From Roseococcus suduntuyensis (GTDB lineage Bacteria > Pseudomonadota > Alphaproteobacteria > Acetobacterales > Acetobacteraceae), in assembly GCF_014196305.1 (NCBI RefSeq), contig NZ_JACIDJ010000002.1, positions 558,001 to 622,000 on the forward strand: a stretch of 64,000 bases of DNA. The letters run 5' to 3'. The position numbers and the translations under genes were made by a program. How positions within the stretch are numbered: position 1 is the stretch's first letter; each line of letters begins with the position of its first letter. Positions 54,445 to 63,795 of the stretch are shown in pieces. A model generated the notes under the pieces. That model saw only the letters and a list, made by a program, of their open reading frames with translations. It was not told the origin of the DNA and searched no databases.

Positions 54445-55917
54445 ATGCTCGACATCGCCTTCGCCAAGCCCGCGCTGCCCAAGGCGGGCGGCCTCGTCCT
54501 GCTGCTGGCCGAGGAGGCCGCGCCCACCGGCCTCGCGGCCCAGCTGGATGCCGCGATGGAAGGGGGCCTCGTCCGCGCGCTGGAGGCCGCGGGCTTCAAG
54601 GGCCGCAAGGGGCAGAGCGCGACCCTCTGGGCGCCCGCCCCGGGCATCGGCAAGCTGCTGGTGCTGGGCATGGGCAAGGAAGGGGGTGCCGCCGCGGCCG
54701 AGAAGCTGGGCGGGTCCGCCGCCGCCGCCATGGCGGGCGAGGTGACGGCGATGATCGCCGCCGACGGGCTGCCGGCGGCCGAGGCGGCTTCGGTGGCGAT
54801 GGGGGCCGCGCTGCGCCACTACCGCTTCGACCGCTACCGCACCACGGAGAAGGCCGAGGACAAGCCGAAGCTGTCCAAGCTGACCGTGGCCACCGGTGAA
54901 GGCACGGCGGCCAAGGCGGCCTGGGCGCCGATGAAGGCCGTGGTGGAGGGCGTGTTCCTGGCGCGCGACCTGGTCTCCGAGCCGCCCAATGTGCTGAACC
55001 CGGTCGAATTCGCGAAGCGCTGCGAGGCGCTGTCCTCCCTCGGCCTGGAGGTGGACGTGCTGGGCGTGAAGGAGATGAGGAAGCTCGGCATGGGCGCGCT
55101 GCTGGGCGTGGCGCAGGGCTCCATCAACGAGCCGCGCCTGGTGGTGATGCGCTGGAACGGCGCGTCCAAGGGCAAGAAGGCCAGCAACCCGGTCTGCTTC
55201 ATCGGCAAGGGCGTGACCTTCGACACGGGCGGCATCTCCATCAAGCCCGCGGGCGGCATGGAGGACATGAAGTGGGACATGGCGGGTGCGGGCACCGTCG
55301 CGGGGCTGATGGCGGCACTCGCCGGGCGCAAGGCGAAGGTGGATGCGGTGGGGCTGCTCGGCCTCGTCGAGAACATGCCGGGCCACAACGCGCAGCGGCC
55401 GGGCGATGTCGTGACCAGCGCCTCGGGCCAGACCATCGAGGTGATCAACACCGACGCGGAAGGCCGCCTCGTGCTGGCGGACGTGATCCACTACGCCATC
55501 GAGAAGTATGATCCGAAGTTCATGGTGGACCTGGCCACGCTGACCGGCGCCATCATCGTGGCGCTGGGCCATGAGCATGCCGGCCTCTTCGCCAATGATG
55601 ACGAACTCGCGGCCAGGATCGTGGCGGCGGGCCAGGCCACGGGCGAGGCCTGCTGGCGCATGCCGCTGGGCGATGCCTATGACAAGCAGATCAAGTCCGA
55701 CATCGCCGACATGAAGAATGTGGGCGGCGGGCGCGCCGGCGGATCCATCACGGCCGCGCAGTTCATCCAGCGCTTCGTGCAGAAGAAGCCCTGGGCGCAT
55801 CTCGACATCGCGGGTACCGCCTGGTCGTCCAAGGACGCGCCCACCACGCCCAAGGGTGCGACGGCCTTCGGCGTGCGGCTGCTCGACCGCATGGTGGCCG
55901 AGCACTACGAGGGCTGA
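54445..55917 (+). CDS. pepA: Leucyl aminopeptidase (cytosol aminopeptidase)
   Basis: PepA removes N-terminal amino acids from peptides with two zinc ions (M17 family). The 490-aa product has the metal and catalytic residues: [21 protein letters not shown] (Lys and Asp ligands), MKWDMAGAG (Asp), and [16 protein letters not shown] (Asp/Glu ligands and the Arg). The start ATG 54445 has AGGAG upstream; an ATG at 54424 is less well placed. It is followed by a second M17 gene 5 bp later and, further on, by holC, which in most alphaproteobacteria comes directly after pepA. Confidence 0.96.
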   Translation: MLDIAFAKPALPKAGGLVLLLAEEAAPTGLAAQLDAAMEGGLVRALEAAGFKGRKGQSATLWAPAPGIGKLLVLGMGKEGGAAAAEKLGGSAAAAMAGEVTAMIAADGLPAAEAASVAMGAALRHYRFDRYRTTEKAEDKPKLSKLTVATGEGTAAKAAWAPMKAVVEGVFLARDLVSEPPNVLNPVEFAKRCEALSSLGLEVDVLGVKEMRKLGMGALLGVAQGSINEPRLVVMRWNGASKGKKASNPVCFIGKGVTFDTGGISIKPAGGMEDMKWDMAGAGTVAGLMAALAGRKAKVDAVGLLGLVENMPGHNAQRPGDVVTSASGQTIEVINTDAEGRLVLADVIHYAIEKYDPKFMVDLATLTGAIIVALGHEHAGLFANDDELAARIVAAGQATGEACWRMPLGDAYDKQIKSDIADMKNVGGGRAGGSITAAQFIQRFVQKKPWAHLDIAGTAWSSKDAPTTPKGATAFGVRLLDRMVAEHYEG

Positions 55918-55922
55918 GCCGG

Positions 55923-57308
55923 GTGCTGCGCCTCCGCGCGGAGGCCCCGCCCGGCGCGCTGGTGCTGCGGCCCGTCCTGGAAGGTGGCGAGGCGCATCCC
56001 TCGGGCTTCGAGGGGCGGCCGGGCCAGGTGCTGGACCTGCACCCGCGCCTGCGCTGGGTGGGGGCGGATGGTGCCTCCAACGCCCCGCAATGGGAGGCGG
56101 TGGGCGCGGCCTGCATCCGCGCGGCCGGCGAGGCGACGCGCGTGGCCATTGATGCGCGCGGCCTGCCCGACGCGGTGGCGGTGGCGCTGGGCGCGGGGGC
56201 GGTGCTGCGCGCCTGGCGGTTCGAGGCGCTGAAGTCGCGCCGCACGCCGGGGCCGCGCCGCCTCTCCCTGCTGGTGGATGATCCCGACCGCGCCGCGCCG
56301 CACTGGGCGCGGGCCAAGGCCGGGGTGGAGGGCGCGCTGCTGGCCCGCGAACTGGTGGCCGAGCCCGCCAACCGCCTGCACCCGCGCGAATTCGCGCGCC
56401 GCCTGAAGGCGCTGGAGAGCGAGGGGCTGGAGGTGGAAGTGCTGAAGCCCGCCCAGCTTCGCAAGCTCGGCGCCGGTGGGTTGCTCGCCGTCGGCCAAGG
56501 GGCGGCGGAGGGGCCGCGCATGGTCATCCTGCGCTGGAAGGGGCGTTTCGCCGCACCTCCCGTCGCCTTCGTCGGAAAAGGCATTTGCTTCGACACGGGC
56601 GGCATCTCCATCAAGCCCGCCGCGGGCATGGAGAAGATGCGCGGCGACATGGCCGGCGCCGCCGCCTGTGCGGGCGCCATGCTGGCGCTGGCCCGCCGCA
56701 ACTCGCCCTGCCCCGCCGTGGCCGTGCTGGCGCTGGCCGAGAACGCCACCAGCGGCCACGCCTATCGGCCGGGCGATGTGCTGACCATGCTCTCCGGCCG
56801 CAGCGTCGAGATCATTGATACCGATGCCGAGGGCCGCCTGGTGCTGGCCGATGCGCTGCATTACGCCGCCACCCGCTACAAACCGCAGGCCATCCTGGAC
56901 CTGGCCACGCTGACCGGCAGCGTCGTCACGGCGCTCGGCCACCATCGCGCCGGTCTCTATGGCAATGAAGCGGCACTCGGCGCCGCCGTGGCCGCGGCGG
57001 GCGAGGCGGTGGGTGAGCGTCTCTGGCCGCTCCCCATCGGGCAGGCGCATCGGCGCGACCTGGACAGCCCCATCGCCGATCTGCGCCAATGCGCGCCCGC
57101 GGGTCCGATGCTGCCCGATGCCTGCCACGCCGCCGCCTTCCTGCGCGAATTCGTGGGGCTGCTGCCCTGGGCGCATCTGGACATCGCGGGTGTGTCGGAG
57201 GAAGCCGGCGCCGAGGGCCTCGCCCCGCGCCATGCCCCCACGGGCTTCGGCGCGCGGCTGCTCGACGCGCTGGTGGAACGCCATTTCGAGGACCCCCACC
57301 GGGTCTGA
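55923..57308 (+). CDS. Second leucyl aminopeptidase family protein (M17)
   Basis: A 461-residue M17 aminopeptidase lying 5 bp after pepA. The active-site residues are all kept: [31 protein letters not shown] and [19 protein letters not shown]. The N-terminal domain (LRLRAEAPPGALVLRPVLEGGEAHPSGFEG) differs from that of PepA, so this is a paralog of the shorter M17 subgroup, not a recent duplicate. The start is GTG 55923. It is likely co-transcribed with pepA. A different peptide preference is likely. Confidence 0.92.
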   Translation: MLRLRAEAPPGALVLRPVLEGGEAHPSGFEGRPGQVLDLHPRLRWVGADGASNAPQWEAVGAACIRAAGEATRVAIDARGLPDAVAVALGAGAVLRAWRFEALKSRRTPGPRRLSLLVDDPDRAAPHWARAKAGVEGALLARELVAEPANRLHPREFARRLKALESEGLEVEVLKPAQLRKLGAGGLLAVGQGAAEGPRMVILRWKGRFAAPPVAFVGKGICFDTGGISIKPAAGMEKMRGDMAGAAACAGAMLALARRNSPCPAVAVLALAENATSGHAYRPGDVLTMLSGRSVEIIDTDAEGRLVLADALHYAATRYKPQAILDLATLTGSVVTALGHHRAGLYGNEAALGAAVAAAGEAVGERLWPLPIGQAHRRDLDSPIADLRQCAPAGPMLPDACHAAAFLREFVGLLPWAHLDIAGVSEEAGAEGLAPRHAPTGFGARLLDALVERHFEDPHRV

Positions 57309-57325
57309 CCAGGGAGAGACATGCC

Positions 57326-58306
57326 ATGAAGGCCGTCTGGTACGAACGCACCGGCCCCGCGCGCGAGGTGCTGGTCTTTGGCGACATGCCCACGCCCATC
57401 CCCGGCCCCGGGGAGGTGCTGGTGCGGCTGGCGGCCTCGGGCGTGAACCCGTCCGACTGGAAGGCGCGCGGCGGCAGCCGGCCCATGCTGGCACCCCGCA
57501 TCATCCCGCACAGCGATGGCGCGGGCATCATCGAGGCGGTGGGGCTGGGGGTGGAGCCGTCGCGCATCGGTCAGCGGGTGTGGGTGTGGAACGGGCAGTG
57601 GAAGCGCGCCCATGGCACCGCCGCGCAATGCATCGCCATCCCCGAGGCGCAGGCCGTGCCCCTGCCCGCCAACACCAGCTTCGAGGCGGGGGCGTGCCTC
57701 GGCATCCCCGCACTCACCGCGCTGCGCGCCTGCCTGACCGATGGCGGTGTGGCGGGGCAGAGCGTGCTGGTGGCGGGCGGCGCGGGGGCCGTGGGGCATT
57801 ACGCCATCCAGTTCGCCAGGCTGCTGGGCGCGCGCAGCATCATCGCCACCGTCAGCAGTCCGCAGAAGGCAGCGCACGCCATGGAGGCCGGCGCCGATGC
57901 CTGCGTGGACTACCGGCGCGAGGATGCGGGTGCGCGCGTGCGCGAACTGACCGATGGCCGCGGCGTGGACCGGGTGATCGAGGTGGACATCGCGGCCAAC
58001 GCGAAGCTGCTGCCGCAGGTGCTGGCGCAGGATGGGCTTTGCGTCGCCTATGGATCGGGTGCGGCGGAATTCACCCTGCCCTTCTTCCCCATGATCCTGG
58101 GGGGCATCGGGCTGCGCTGCTTCATCGTCTATGAACTCTCCGCCGCCGCGCGGGCGGAGTGCGAGGGGCTGCTGACGCGCTTCCTGGCGGAGGGCCGGTT
58201 GCAGCACGCCATCGCGGGCACGCTGCCGCTGGCCGAATGCGCGGCGGCGCATGAGATCGTGCAGGCGGGGGATGCCATGGGCAACATCGTGTTGAGCATC
58301 GCTTGA
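57326..58306 (+). CDS. NADPH:quinone reductase / zinc-type alcohol dehydrogenase-like protein
   Basis: A 326-aa medium-chain dehydrogenase of the quinone oxidoreductase group. The catalytic-domain opening is MKAVWYERTGPAREVLVFGDMPTP and SGVNPSDWKARGGSRPM. The NADP-binding glycine motif is VAGGAGAVGHYAIQFARLLG. The zinc-binding Cys/His of alcohol dehydrogenases are absent, which is the quinone-reductase pattern. The start ATG 57326 is preceded by AGGGAGAG. It follows the M17 pair within 17 bp and may belong to their transcript. Confidence 0.92.
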   Translation: MKAVWYERTGPAREVLVFGDMPTPIPGPGEVLVRLAASGVNPSDWKARGGSRPMLAPRIIPHSDGAGIIEAVGLGVEPSRIGQRVWVWNGQWKRAHGTAAQCIAIPEAQAVPLPANTSFEAGACLGIPALTALRACLTDGGVAGQSVLVAGGAGAVGHYAIQFARLLGARSIIATVSSPQKAAHAMEAGADACVDYRREDAGARVRELTDGRGVDRVIEVDIAANAKLLPQVLAQDGLCVAYGSGAAEFTLPFFPMILGGIGLRCFIVYELSAAARAECEGLLTRFLAEGRLQHAIAGTLPLAECAAAHEIVQAGDAMGNIVLSIA

Positions 58307-58307
58307 G

Positions 58308-58408
58308 CGGGCCGATTCACGCGGCCGGCGCTGCGCGCCGTCCACGATCGGAACCTTGCTCCGCCGGGCCGATTCACGCGGCCGGCGCTGCGCGCCGTCC
58401 ACGATCGG
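58308..58408. repeat. Tandem pair of 44-bp intergenic repeats (GGCCGATTCACG...CGATCGG)
   Basis: CGGGCCGATTCACGCGGCCG...GTCCACGATCGG occurs at 58308-58351 and again, identical over ~44 bp, at 58365-58408, just before holC. In reverse it matches the frame of the 52526-52622 and 17337-17382 repeats. The family seems to sit in short intergenic gaps, often in tandem. Confidence 0.75.
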
Positions 58409-58415
58409 GCCTTGG

Positions 58416-58856
58416 ATGACCGAGATCGGCTTCTACCACCTGACCCGCTCCAGCCTGGAGCAGGCCCTGCCCCGGCTGCTGGGCCGCGTGCTGGCGCTGC
58501 CGGCACGCGCGCTGGTGCTCTGCGCCGGGCCGGAGCGGCTGACCTCCCTGGACGACGCGCTCTGGACCTGCCCGGAGCCGGAGTGGCTGCCGCATGGCAC
58601 GCGCGATGCCGAACTCCAGCCCATCTTCCTCACGACCGAGGACGGGCCGCCCGCCAATGGGGCCCAGCACCTCTTCCTGACCGACGGGGCGGAAAGCGCC
58701 TGCCTCGACCTCTATGCGCGCGTCTTCGACCTGTTCGACGGGGGCGATGAGGGCGCGGTGGCGGCCGCGCGGCGGCGCTGGGCGGCGGCCAAGGCGGCGG
58801 GCCATACCCTCGCCTATTGGCAGCAGACGCCATCGGGCTGGGAGCGGAAGGCCTGA
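58416..58856 (+). CDS. holC: DNA polymerase III subunit chi
   Basis: HolC (chi) links the clamp loader to SSB during DNA replication. The 146-residue product has the family opening MTEIGFYHLTRSSLEQALPRLLGRVLA. Other segments fit well: ALVLCAGPERLTSLDDALWTCPEPEWLPHGT, QPIFLTTEDGPPANGAQHLFLTDGA, and RWAAAKAAGHTLAYWQQTPSGWERKA. The start is ATG 58416. The usual pepA-holC order is preserved, but with a second M17 gene, an oxidoreductase and a repeat pair inserted between. Confidence 0.94.
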   Translation: MTEIGFYHLTRSSLEQALPRLLGRVLALPARALVLCAGPERLTSLDDALWTCPEPEWLPHGTRDAELQPIFLTTEDGPPANGAQHLFLTDGAESACLDLYARVFDLFDGGDEGAVAAARRRWAAAKAAGHTLAYWQQTPSGWERKA

Positions 58857-58931
58857 GGGTCTGCAAAACCCCGCCCCCCATGCTATCTTACGGACTGGAC
58901 ACACACGCCCCCGCCGCCGGGGCGGCAGGGG

Positions 58932-59705
58932 TTGGATCGGATTTTGGGGTTCTGGGGCAAGATCATCGGCGGCATCGCCGGCTTCGCGACCGGCGGGCCG
59001 CTGGGGGCCGTGCTGGGCGCCGCCGCCGGCCATGCCGCCGATGCGGGCGGGCTGCGCCGGCGCCTGGGGCCCGATGCGGCCAGCCTCGCCTCCATGCTCG
59101 GTTCCAAGGAGCAGTTGTTCGCCATCTGCGTGGTGGTGCTCTCGGCCAAGCTTGCCAAGTGCGACGGGCCGGTGGTGCGGGCGGAGATTGACGCCTTCAA
59201 GCGCCTGTTCCGCATCCCGCCGCAGAACATGAAGGATGTGGCGCGGCTGTTTGACGAGGCGCGCGACAGTGCCGACGAGTTCGAGCCTTTCGCCGACCGG
59301 CTGGGCCAGGCCTTCGCAGACAACCGCACCATCCTGGAGGATGTGCTGGCGGCCCTCTTCCAGATCGCCCGCGCGGACGGGCCGCTGACGCGCGGCGAGG
59401 TGCGCTTCCTCCAGCGCGTGCAGACGGGCTTCGGCCTCGATGCGCGCAGCTGGGAACGCGCGCGCGACGGCCAGGCGCGGATGGATGGCGGGCAGCCGGG
59501 CTTCGACCCCTATGCGGTGCTGGGCATCCCGGCCAATGCCTCGGACGAGGATGTGCGCGCGGCCTGGAAGCGGCTGATGCGGGAGAACCACCCGGACGCG
59601 CTGGCCTCGCGCGGGGTGCCGGCGGAGTTCATCCAGCGGGCCACGGGGAAGGTGGCCGAGATCAATGCCGCCTGGGACCGGATCAAGCGGGACAGGAAGC
59701 TTTAG
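58932..59705 (+). CDS. TerB-DnaJ (DjlA-like) co-chaperone
   Basis: A 257-residue protein of DjlA type. The N-terminus is a Gly-rich membrane-associating stretch (LGFWGKIIGGIAGFATGGPLGAVLGAAAGHAADAG), then a TerB-like helical domain (QLFAICVVVLSAKLAKCDGPVVRAEIDAFKRLFRI). The C-terminal J-domain starts at FDPYAVLGIPANASDEDVRAAWKRLMRENHPDAL and contains the HPD motif that stimulates DnaK. The start is TTG 58932, without a good ATG nearby. A stem-loop (59758-59800) follows. Confidence 0.9.
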   Translation: MDRILGFWGKIIGGIAGFATGGPLGAVLGAAAGHAADAGGLRRRLGPDAASLASMLGSKEQLFAICVVVLSAKLAKCDGPVVRAEIDAFKRLFRIPPQNMKDVARLFDEARDSADEFEPFADRLGQAFADNRTILEDVLAALFQIARADGPLTRGEVRFLQRVQTGFGLDARSWERARDGQARMDGGQPGFDPYAVLGIPANASDEDVRAAWKRLMRENHPDALASRGVPAEFIQRATGKVAEINAAWDRIKRDRKL

Positions 59706-59757
59706 CCCCACGAAATCGCTTCGCGCTTTCGCGAGGACCCCGGTTTGGCGCCGGACC

Positions 59758-59800
59758 TGGTCGGTGCCGCCGTTGGCGCGGCGAAGCCGCGCCGCCGACC
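59758..59800 (+). terminator. Compound stem-loop after the DnaJ-domain gene
   Basis: GGCGCGGC (59775-59782) pairs with GCCGCGCC (59786-59793) around GAA. An outer GGTCGG (59759-59764) pairs with CCGACC (59795-59800). No T-tract follows, so the terminator call is moderate. Confidence 0.5.
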
Positions 59801-59898
59801 ACAGGGGGCGGGTTGGAAAGGCACCCCACCTCCCATGCGCTTCCCCTGCCGGCCAAGGCGCTGTTAGCATCGGTTAAACCCGCGCAGCGGAGACGTCC

Positions 59899-61404
59899 AT
59901 GCCCGACACCGGCCTGCACCCCGAAGCCACGCACACCGCCGCCACCGAGCATTTCGACGTGCTCATCGTGGGCGCCGGCATTTCCGGGGTGGGGGCGGCC
60001 TGGCACCTCACGACGCAACGGCCGGGCACAAGCTTCGTGGTGCTGGAAGCCCTGCACAGCTTCGGCGGCACCTGGCTGACGCACAAATACCCGGGCATCC
60101 GCTCGGACAGCGACCTCTACACCTTCGGCTACCGCTTCAAGCCCTGGGTGGGGCCGCCCATCGCCGCCGCCTCGGAAATCCTGAACTACATGGGCGAGGT
60201 GATCGAGGACGCGAAGCTCGCCCCGCATATCCGCTACAACCACGCCATCCACACCGCCGCCTGGAACAGCGACGCCAAGCTCTGGACGCTGGAGGCGACC
60301 GACACCGCCACCGGCCAGCGCCGCCGCTTCACGTGCAACTTCCTCTGGATGTGCCAGGGCTATTACCGCCACGCGGAGGGCTACACGCCCGAGTGGCCGG
60401 GCATGGCGGATTTCCAGGGCGACATCGTCCACCCCCAGCAATGGCCCGAGGGGCTGGGCTACTCCGGCAAGCGCGTCATCGTCATCGGCTCCGGCGCCTC
60501 GGCCGCCACCATCGTGCCGGCCATGGCGGGGCGTGCCGCGCATGTGACCATGCTCCAGCGCTCGCCCACCTGGTTCCGCATCGGGCGCAACGGCATTGAT
60601 ATCGCGGACCAGCTGCGCGAACTGGCCGTGGACGAGACATGGGTGCACGAGATCGTCCGCCGCAAGATCCTGTTCGAGCAGGCGAAGTTCACCGCCCGCA
60701 GCTTCAATGAACCGGACAAGGTGGCCGAGGAACTGCTCGCCAATGTCCGTGCCGTGGTGGGCGAGGATTACGACATCGGGACCCACTTCACCCCGCGCTA
60801 TCGCCCCTGGCACCAGCGCCTGGCCTATGTGCCCGATGGCGACCTGTTCCAGGCGGTGGCGGCCGGCACGGCCAGCGTCGTGACCGACGAGATCGAGCGA
60901 TTCACCCCTGGCGGCATCCTTCTGAAGTCTGGCCAGGAGCTGGAGGCGGACCTCATCGTCACCGCCACGGGCTTCGAGTTGAACGTGCTGGGCGACATCG
61001 CCTTCACCATTGATGGCCGGCCGCTCGCCTTCCACGAGACGGTGACCTATCGCGGCATGATGTTCACGGGCGTGCCCAACATGGCCTGGGTGTTTGGGTA
61101 TTTCCGCGCCTCCTGGACGCTGCGGGCCGACCTGGTGGGGGATTTCGTCTGCCGTCTGCTGGCCGAGATGGAGCAGCGGGGCGCGCGCCAGGTGGAGGTG
61201 GCGCTGCGGCCCGAGGACCACAACATGCCCCTGCTGCCCTGGATAGACCCGCAAAACTTCAACCCGGGCTACCTGATGCGCGGCATGCACCTGCTGCCCA
61301 AGCGCGGCGACAAGCCCGAATGGCAGCACAACCAGGACTACTGGCGCGAGAAGGACCAGTTCCCGGCCATTGACCTGAAGGACGCGGCCTTCGTCTATAG
61401 GTGA
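59899..61404 (+). CDS. Flavin-containing / Baeyer-Villiger-type monooxygenase
   Basis: A 501-aa class B flavoprotein monooxygenase. FAD-binding GxGxxG is VLIVGAGISGVGAAWHL. The Baeyer-Villiger-like fingerprint is FQGDIVHPQQWPE. The NADPH-binding motif is VIVIGSGASAATIVPAM. Late sections include YRGMMFTGVPNMAWVFGY. Members oxidise ketones, sulfides or amines; the substrate is unknown. The start ATG 59899 is followed immediately by the Rossmann strand. It overlaps the AmiD gene start by a few bases, so translation is coupled. Confidence 0.92.
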   Translation: MPDTGLHPEATHTAATEHFDVLIVGAGISGVGAAWHLTTQRPGTSFVVLEALHSFGGTWLTHKYPGIRSDSDLYTFGYRFKPWVGPPIAAASEILNYMGEVIEDAKLAPHIRYNHAIHTAAWNSDAKLWTLEATDTATGQRRRFTCNFLWMCQGYYRHAEGYTPEWPGMADFQGDIVHPQQWPEGLGYSGKRVIVIGSGASAATIVPAMAGRAAHVTMLQRSPTWFRIGRNGIDIADQLRELAVDETWVHEIVRRKILFEQAKFTARSFNEPDKVAEELLANVRAVVGEDYDIGTHFTPRYRPWHQRLAYVPDGDLFQAVAAGTASVVTDEIERFTPGGILLKSGQELEADLIVTATGFELNVLGDIAFTIDGRPLAFHETVTYRGMMFTGVPNMAWVFGYFRASWTLRADLVGDFVCRLLAEMEQRGARQVEVALRPEDHNMPLLPWIDPQNFNPGYLMRGMHLLPKRGDKPEWQHNQDYWREKDQFPAIDLKDAAFVYR

Positions 61405-62072
61405 TGCTCTCCGTCACCGACCGCCCCTCGCCCAACCATGACCCGCGGCCCGAGGGGGCGGCGGTGGACATGCTGATCCTGCACTACACCGGCATGAAGT
61501 CCGGCCCCGAGGCGCTGGCACGGCTGCGCGACCCGGAGGCCGGCGTGTCCTCGCATTACCTGGTGGAGGAGGATGGCCGCATCTTCCGCCTGGTGGAGGA
61601 AGGGCGCCGCGCGCGGCACGCCGGCGTCTCGCATTGGGGCGGGCGGAGCGCGCTGAACGCATTCTCCATCGGCATCGAGATCGTGAATCCCGGCCATGAA
61701 TGGGGCTACCGCCCCTTCCCCGCCTTGCAGATGGCGGCGGTGGCGGAACTCTGCCTCGACATACTGGCCCGCCACCCCATCCCCGCCCGCCATGTGCTGG
61801 CTCACAGCGACGTGGCGCCCGACCGCAAGGAAGACCCGGGCGAGCTGTTCGACTGGCCGGGGCTGGCCAAATGCGGCGTGGGGCTCTGGCCGGAGCGGGA
61901 CGCCGAACCCGATGCCGATGCGCTGACCCTGCTCGGCCGCATCGGCTACCGCACCGACCTGCCGCTGCCCGTGCTCGTCACCGCCTTCCAGCGGCATTGG
62001 CGGCCGGAGCGTGTGGACGGCATCGCGGATGCGGTGACGCTGGCGCGGATGGCGGCCGTGGCCGGGGCGTGA
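61404..62072 (+). CDS. N-acetylmuramoyl-L-alanine amidase (AmiD-type)
   Basis: A 222-residue amidase_2 enzyme that cuts the bond between muramic acid and L-Ala in peptidoglycan. Zinc ligands and catalytic residues are seen in DMLILHYTGMKSG, GVSSHYLVEEDGRIFRLV and VLAHSDVAPDRKEDPG, and a C-terminal peptidoglycan-binding-like helix bundle follows (ALTLLGRIGYRTDLPLPVLVTAFQRHWRPERVDGIAD). It has no obvious signal peptide, so it may act in the cytoplasm on recycled muropeptides, as AmpD does. GTG 61401 is an alternative start. Confidence 0.92.
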   Translation: MLSVTDRPSPNHDPRPEGAAVDMLILHYTGMKSGPEALARLRDPEAGVSSHYLVEEDGRIFRLVEEGRRARHAGVSHWGGRSALNAFSIGIEIVNPGHEWGYRPFPALQMAAVAELCLDILARHPIPARHVLAHSDVAPDRKEDPGELFDWPGLAKCGVGLWPERDAEPDADALTLLGRIGYRTDLPLPVLVTAFQRHWRPERVDGIADAVTLARMAAVAGA

Positions 62073-62581
62073 CGCCCGAGGCGCTGGCCCGCCGCGTGGC
62101 GGCGCATCCCCGCATGGCGCATCTGCTGCGCCTCGCGGCCCTGCACGGGCCGCCGGGTGGCTGGCTCGGCGCGGGCTTCCTTCGCAATGCCGCCTGGGAC
62201 TGGCTGCATGGGCGTGAGGTCGACCCGGATGCGGCCGATCTCGACCTCGTCTTCCACGCGCCTGGCCTTGATGCCGCGCCCTTCGCCGCGCGCCTGGCCG
62301 CGGCTGAACCCCGTGCGCGCTGGGAGGTGGTGAACCAGGCCGGATTGATGCCCGCCCACGACCTGACGGGCACCATCGCCCTCTGGCCCGAGACCGCCAC
62401 CTGCGTGGCCGCGCGCTGGGAGGATGGCCAGGTGGCGCTGCTGGCGCCGCACGGGTGGGAGGACCTGTTTGCGCTTCGCCTGCGTCCCACCCCGGCCTTC
62501 GCCGAACGCCGTGCGGTGGTCGAGGCACGGGCCGCCGCACGGGGCTGGTTCGCGCGCTGGCCAGGGTTGTGCTGGGCTTGA
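62069..62581 (+). CDS. Nucleotidyltransferase family protein
   Basis: A 170-residue protein of the PF06042-type nucleotidyltransferase family. LGAGFLRNAAWDWLHGREVDPDAADLDLVFHAPG contains the family's GFLRNxVWD and DxDLVF elements, the two Asp being the metal ligands. WEVVNQAGLM and ETATCVAARW follow. Its substrate is unknown. The GTG at 62069 overlaps the stop of the amidase gene by 4 bp, so the FMO-amidase-nucleotidyltransferase genes form a coupled operon. It ends 31 bp before rnpB. Confidence 0.87.
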   Translation: MTPEALARRVAAHPRMAHLLRLAALHGPPGGWLGAGFLRNAAWDWLHGREVDPDAADLDLVFHAPGLDAAPFAARLAAAEPRARWEVVNQAGLMPAHDLTGTIALWPETATCVAARWEDGQVALLAPHGWEDLFALRLRPTPAFAERRAVVEARAAARGWFARWPGLCWA

Positions 62582-62612
62582 CCCCACCCGCCCCCGGGCG
62601 CAACAGAAGCGC

Positions 62613-63004
62613 GGTGCCGGGGGGCCGGGCGACCGCTGGCGGGCGAGAGATCGCGCGCTGGAGGAAAGTCCGGGCTCCACGGAAAGACGGTGCCGGCTAA
62701 CGGCCGGCGGGGGCGAGAGCCCTCAGGGAAAGTGCCACAGAGAACAGACCGCCACGCCCGAGAAATCCGGCGCGGCAAGGGTGAAACGGTGGGGCAAGAG
62801 CCCACCGCGCTTCCAGCAATGGCGGCGGCACGGCAAACCCCACCGGGAGCAAGGCCGAATAGGGAGGGCCGCGGTAACGCAGGGGTTTTTCGCCCCGCCC
62901 TCCGGGTTGGCCGCGCGAAGCGGGTGGTGACACCCGCTCCAGAGGAATGGTCGCACAGGCGCGCAAGCGCTGGACAGAACCCGGCTTACAGGCCCTCCGG
63001 CACC
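62613..63004 (+). ncRNA. rnpB: RNase P RNA (type A)
   Basis: The catalytic RNA of ribonuclease P, which trims tRNA 5' leaders. The conserved core is visible: GAGGAAAGTCCGGGCTCC near the 5' end (CR-I), CAGGGAAAGTGCCACAGA, a GGGTGAAACGGTG segment, and the 3' core ACAGAACCCGGCTTACAGGCC. The outer helix P1 is formed by 62613-62626 and 62991-63004, ~14 pairs, which defines the ends. A position next to mraZ is common in alphaproteobacteria. No 3' CCA-like tail is visible. Confidence 0.97.
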
Positions 63005-63363
63005 ACAACACCCCCTTCCTGAGCCGAGTGTGGCCGCGCTGCCACACCCCCACGCGAAACCCACAGCGGGCTACAACCCGATTGTCACGCTTAAGTTCAA
63101 GCGACTGATTTTGATATGTTTCTTTAAAGGCTGCGTCGGTGCTGTCCCATAATATCCCTTGATTAGGGGCATCCACCCAGATACAACACACCCAGCCCAG
63201 ACGGGGTGAGCAAGCTCGGGGGGGCGAGCCATCACCGAAAGGGTTTGGTCGGGCGAGCCGGCGGGGTCGGGGGGCCTCGTCGGCCGCTGTTCCTCCCCAA
63301 AGCCGGGGCGGGGCGGCGTCGCCGAACCCCCCAGGGCGCAACGGGGGGTCACCGACGGTCGCG
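63005..63363. other. Intergenic region upstream of mraZ
   Basis: No gene was found. The stretch holds a GTGTGGC/GCCACAC hairpin (63028-63047), possibly the rnpB terminator; a CGCTT/AAGCG hairpin (63088-63103); an AT-rich segment with TAATAT (63150-63155) that could be a promoter -10; and GC-rich DNA up to mraZ. TGGG-type motifs on the opposite strand (63180-63205) recall MraZ boxes, but the spacing is not regular. Confidence 0.45.
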
Positions 63364-63795
63364 ATGGTCGAATTCGTCGGATCCCTCGATGGCACGCTGG
63401 ACAAGAAGGGGCGCTGCTCCGTTCCCGCCACGTTCCGCAGCCAGCTCAACAACCAGCCTCTCTATCTCCGGCCTTCCGTGCGCGGCACCTTCCTCGAAGC
63501 CTGGCCCTCCATGGATTTCGCGGCCACCGATGCGCCGCGCCTCGGCCCGCTCGACATCCCGAGCGAGGAGGAGGATGACCGCCTCTATGCCCTCATCGCC
63601 GTGGTCGTGCCCGTCCAGCCGGACGCGGAAGGGCGCATCATCGTCCCGCCGCACTTGATCCGTCACGCGGAACTCGGCAACGAATTGTATTTCGTGGGCC
63701 GCCGCAGCTTCTTCGAGATCTGGTCGCGCCAGGCCTTCGAGGCGCGCCTGGCCCGCGCGCTGGCCGCCACCCGCCCGATGCCGAGGGCGTCATGA
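63364..63795 (+). CDS. mraZ: Division/cell-wall cluster transcriptional regulator MraZ
   Basis: MraZ is a ring-forming DNA-binding regulator of the division and cell wall (dcw) cluster. The 143-aa protein has two SpoVT-AbrB-type repeats with the conserved D-x-K-G-R motifs: [21 protein letters not shown] and [21 protein letters not shown]. It starts the dcw cluster, followed by rsmH with 4-bp overlap (ATGA). The ATG at 63364 is the only reasonable start. MraZ normally represses its own operon, so the upstream region is the likely target. Confidence 0.95.
   Translation: MVEFVGSLDGTLDKKGRCSVPATFRSQLNNQPLYLRPSVRGTFLEAWPSMDFAATDAPRLGPLDIPSEEEDDRLYALIAVVVPVQPDAEGRIIVPPHLIRHAELGNELYFVGRRSFFEIWSRQAFEARLARALAATRPMPRAS

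Noticed and set aside
63180-63205. MraZ-binding boxes upstream of mraZ
   Set aside because: TGGG motifs are present on the minus strand but at offsets of 0, 5 and 20 instead of regular 10-bp steps, so I do not claim a site.
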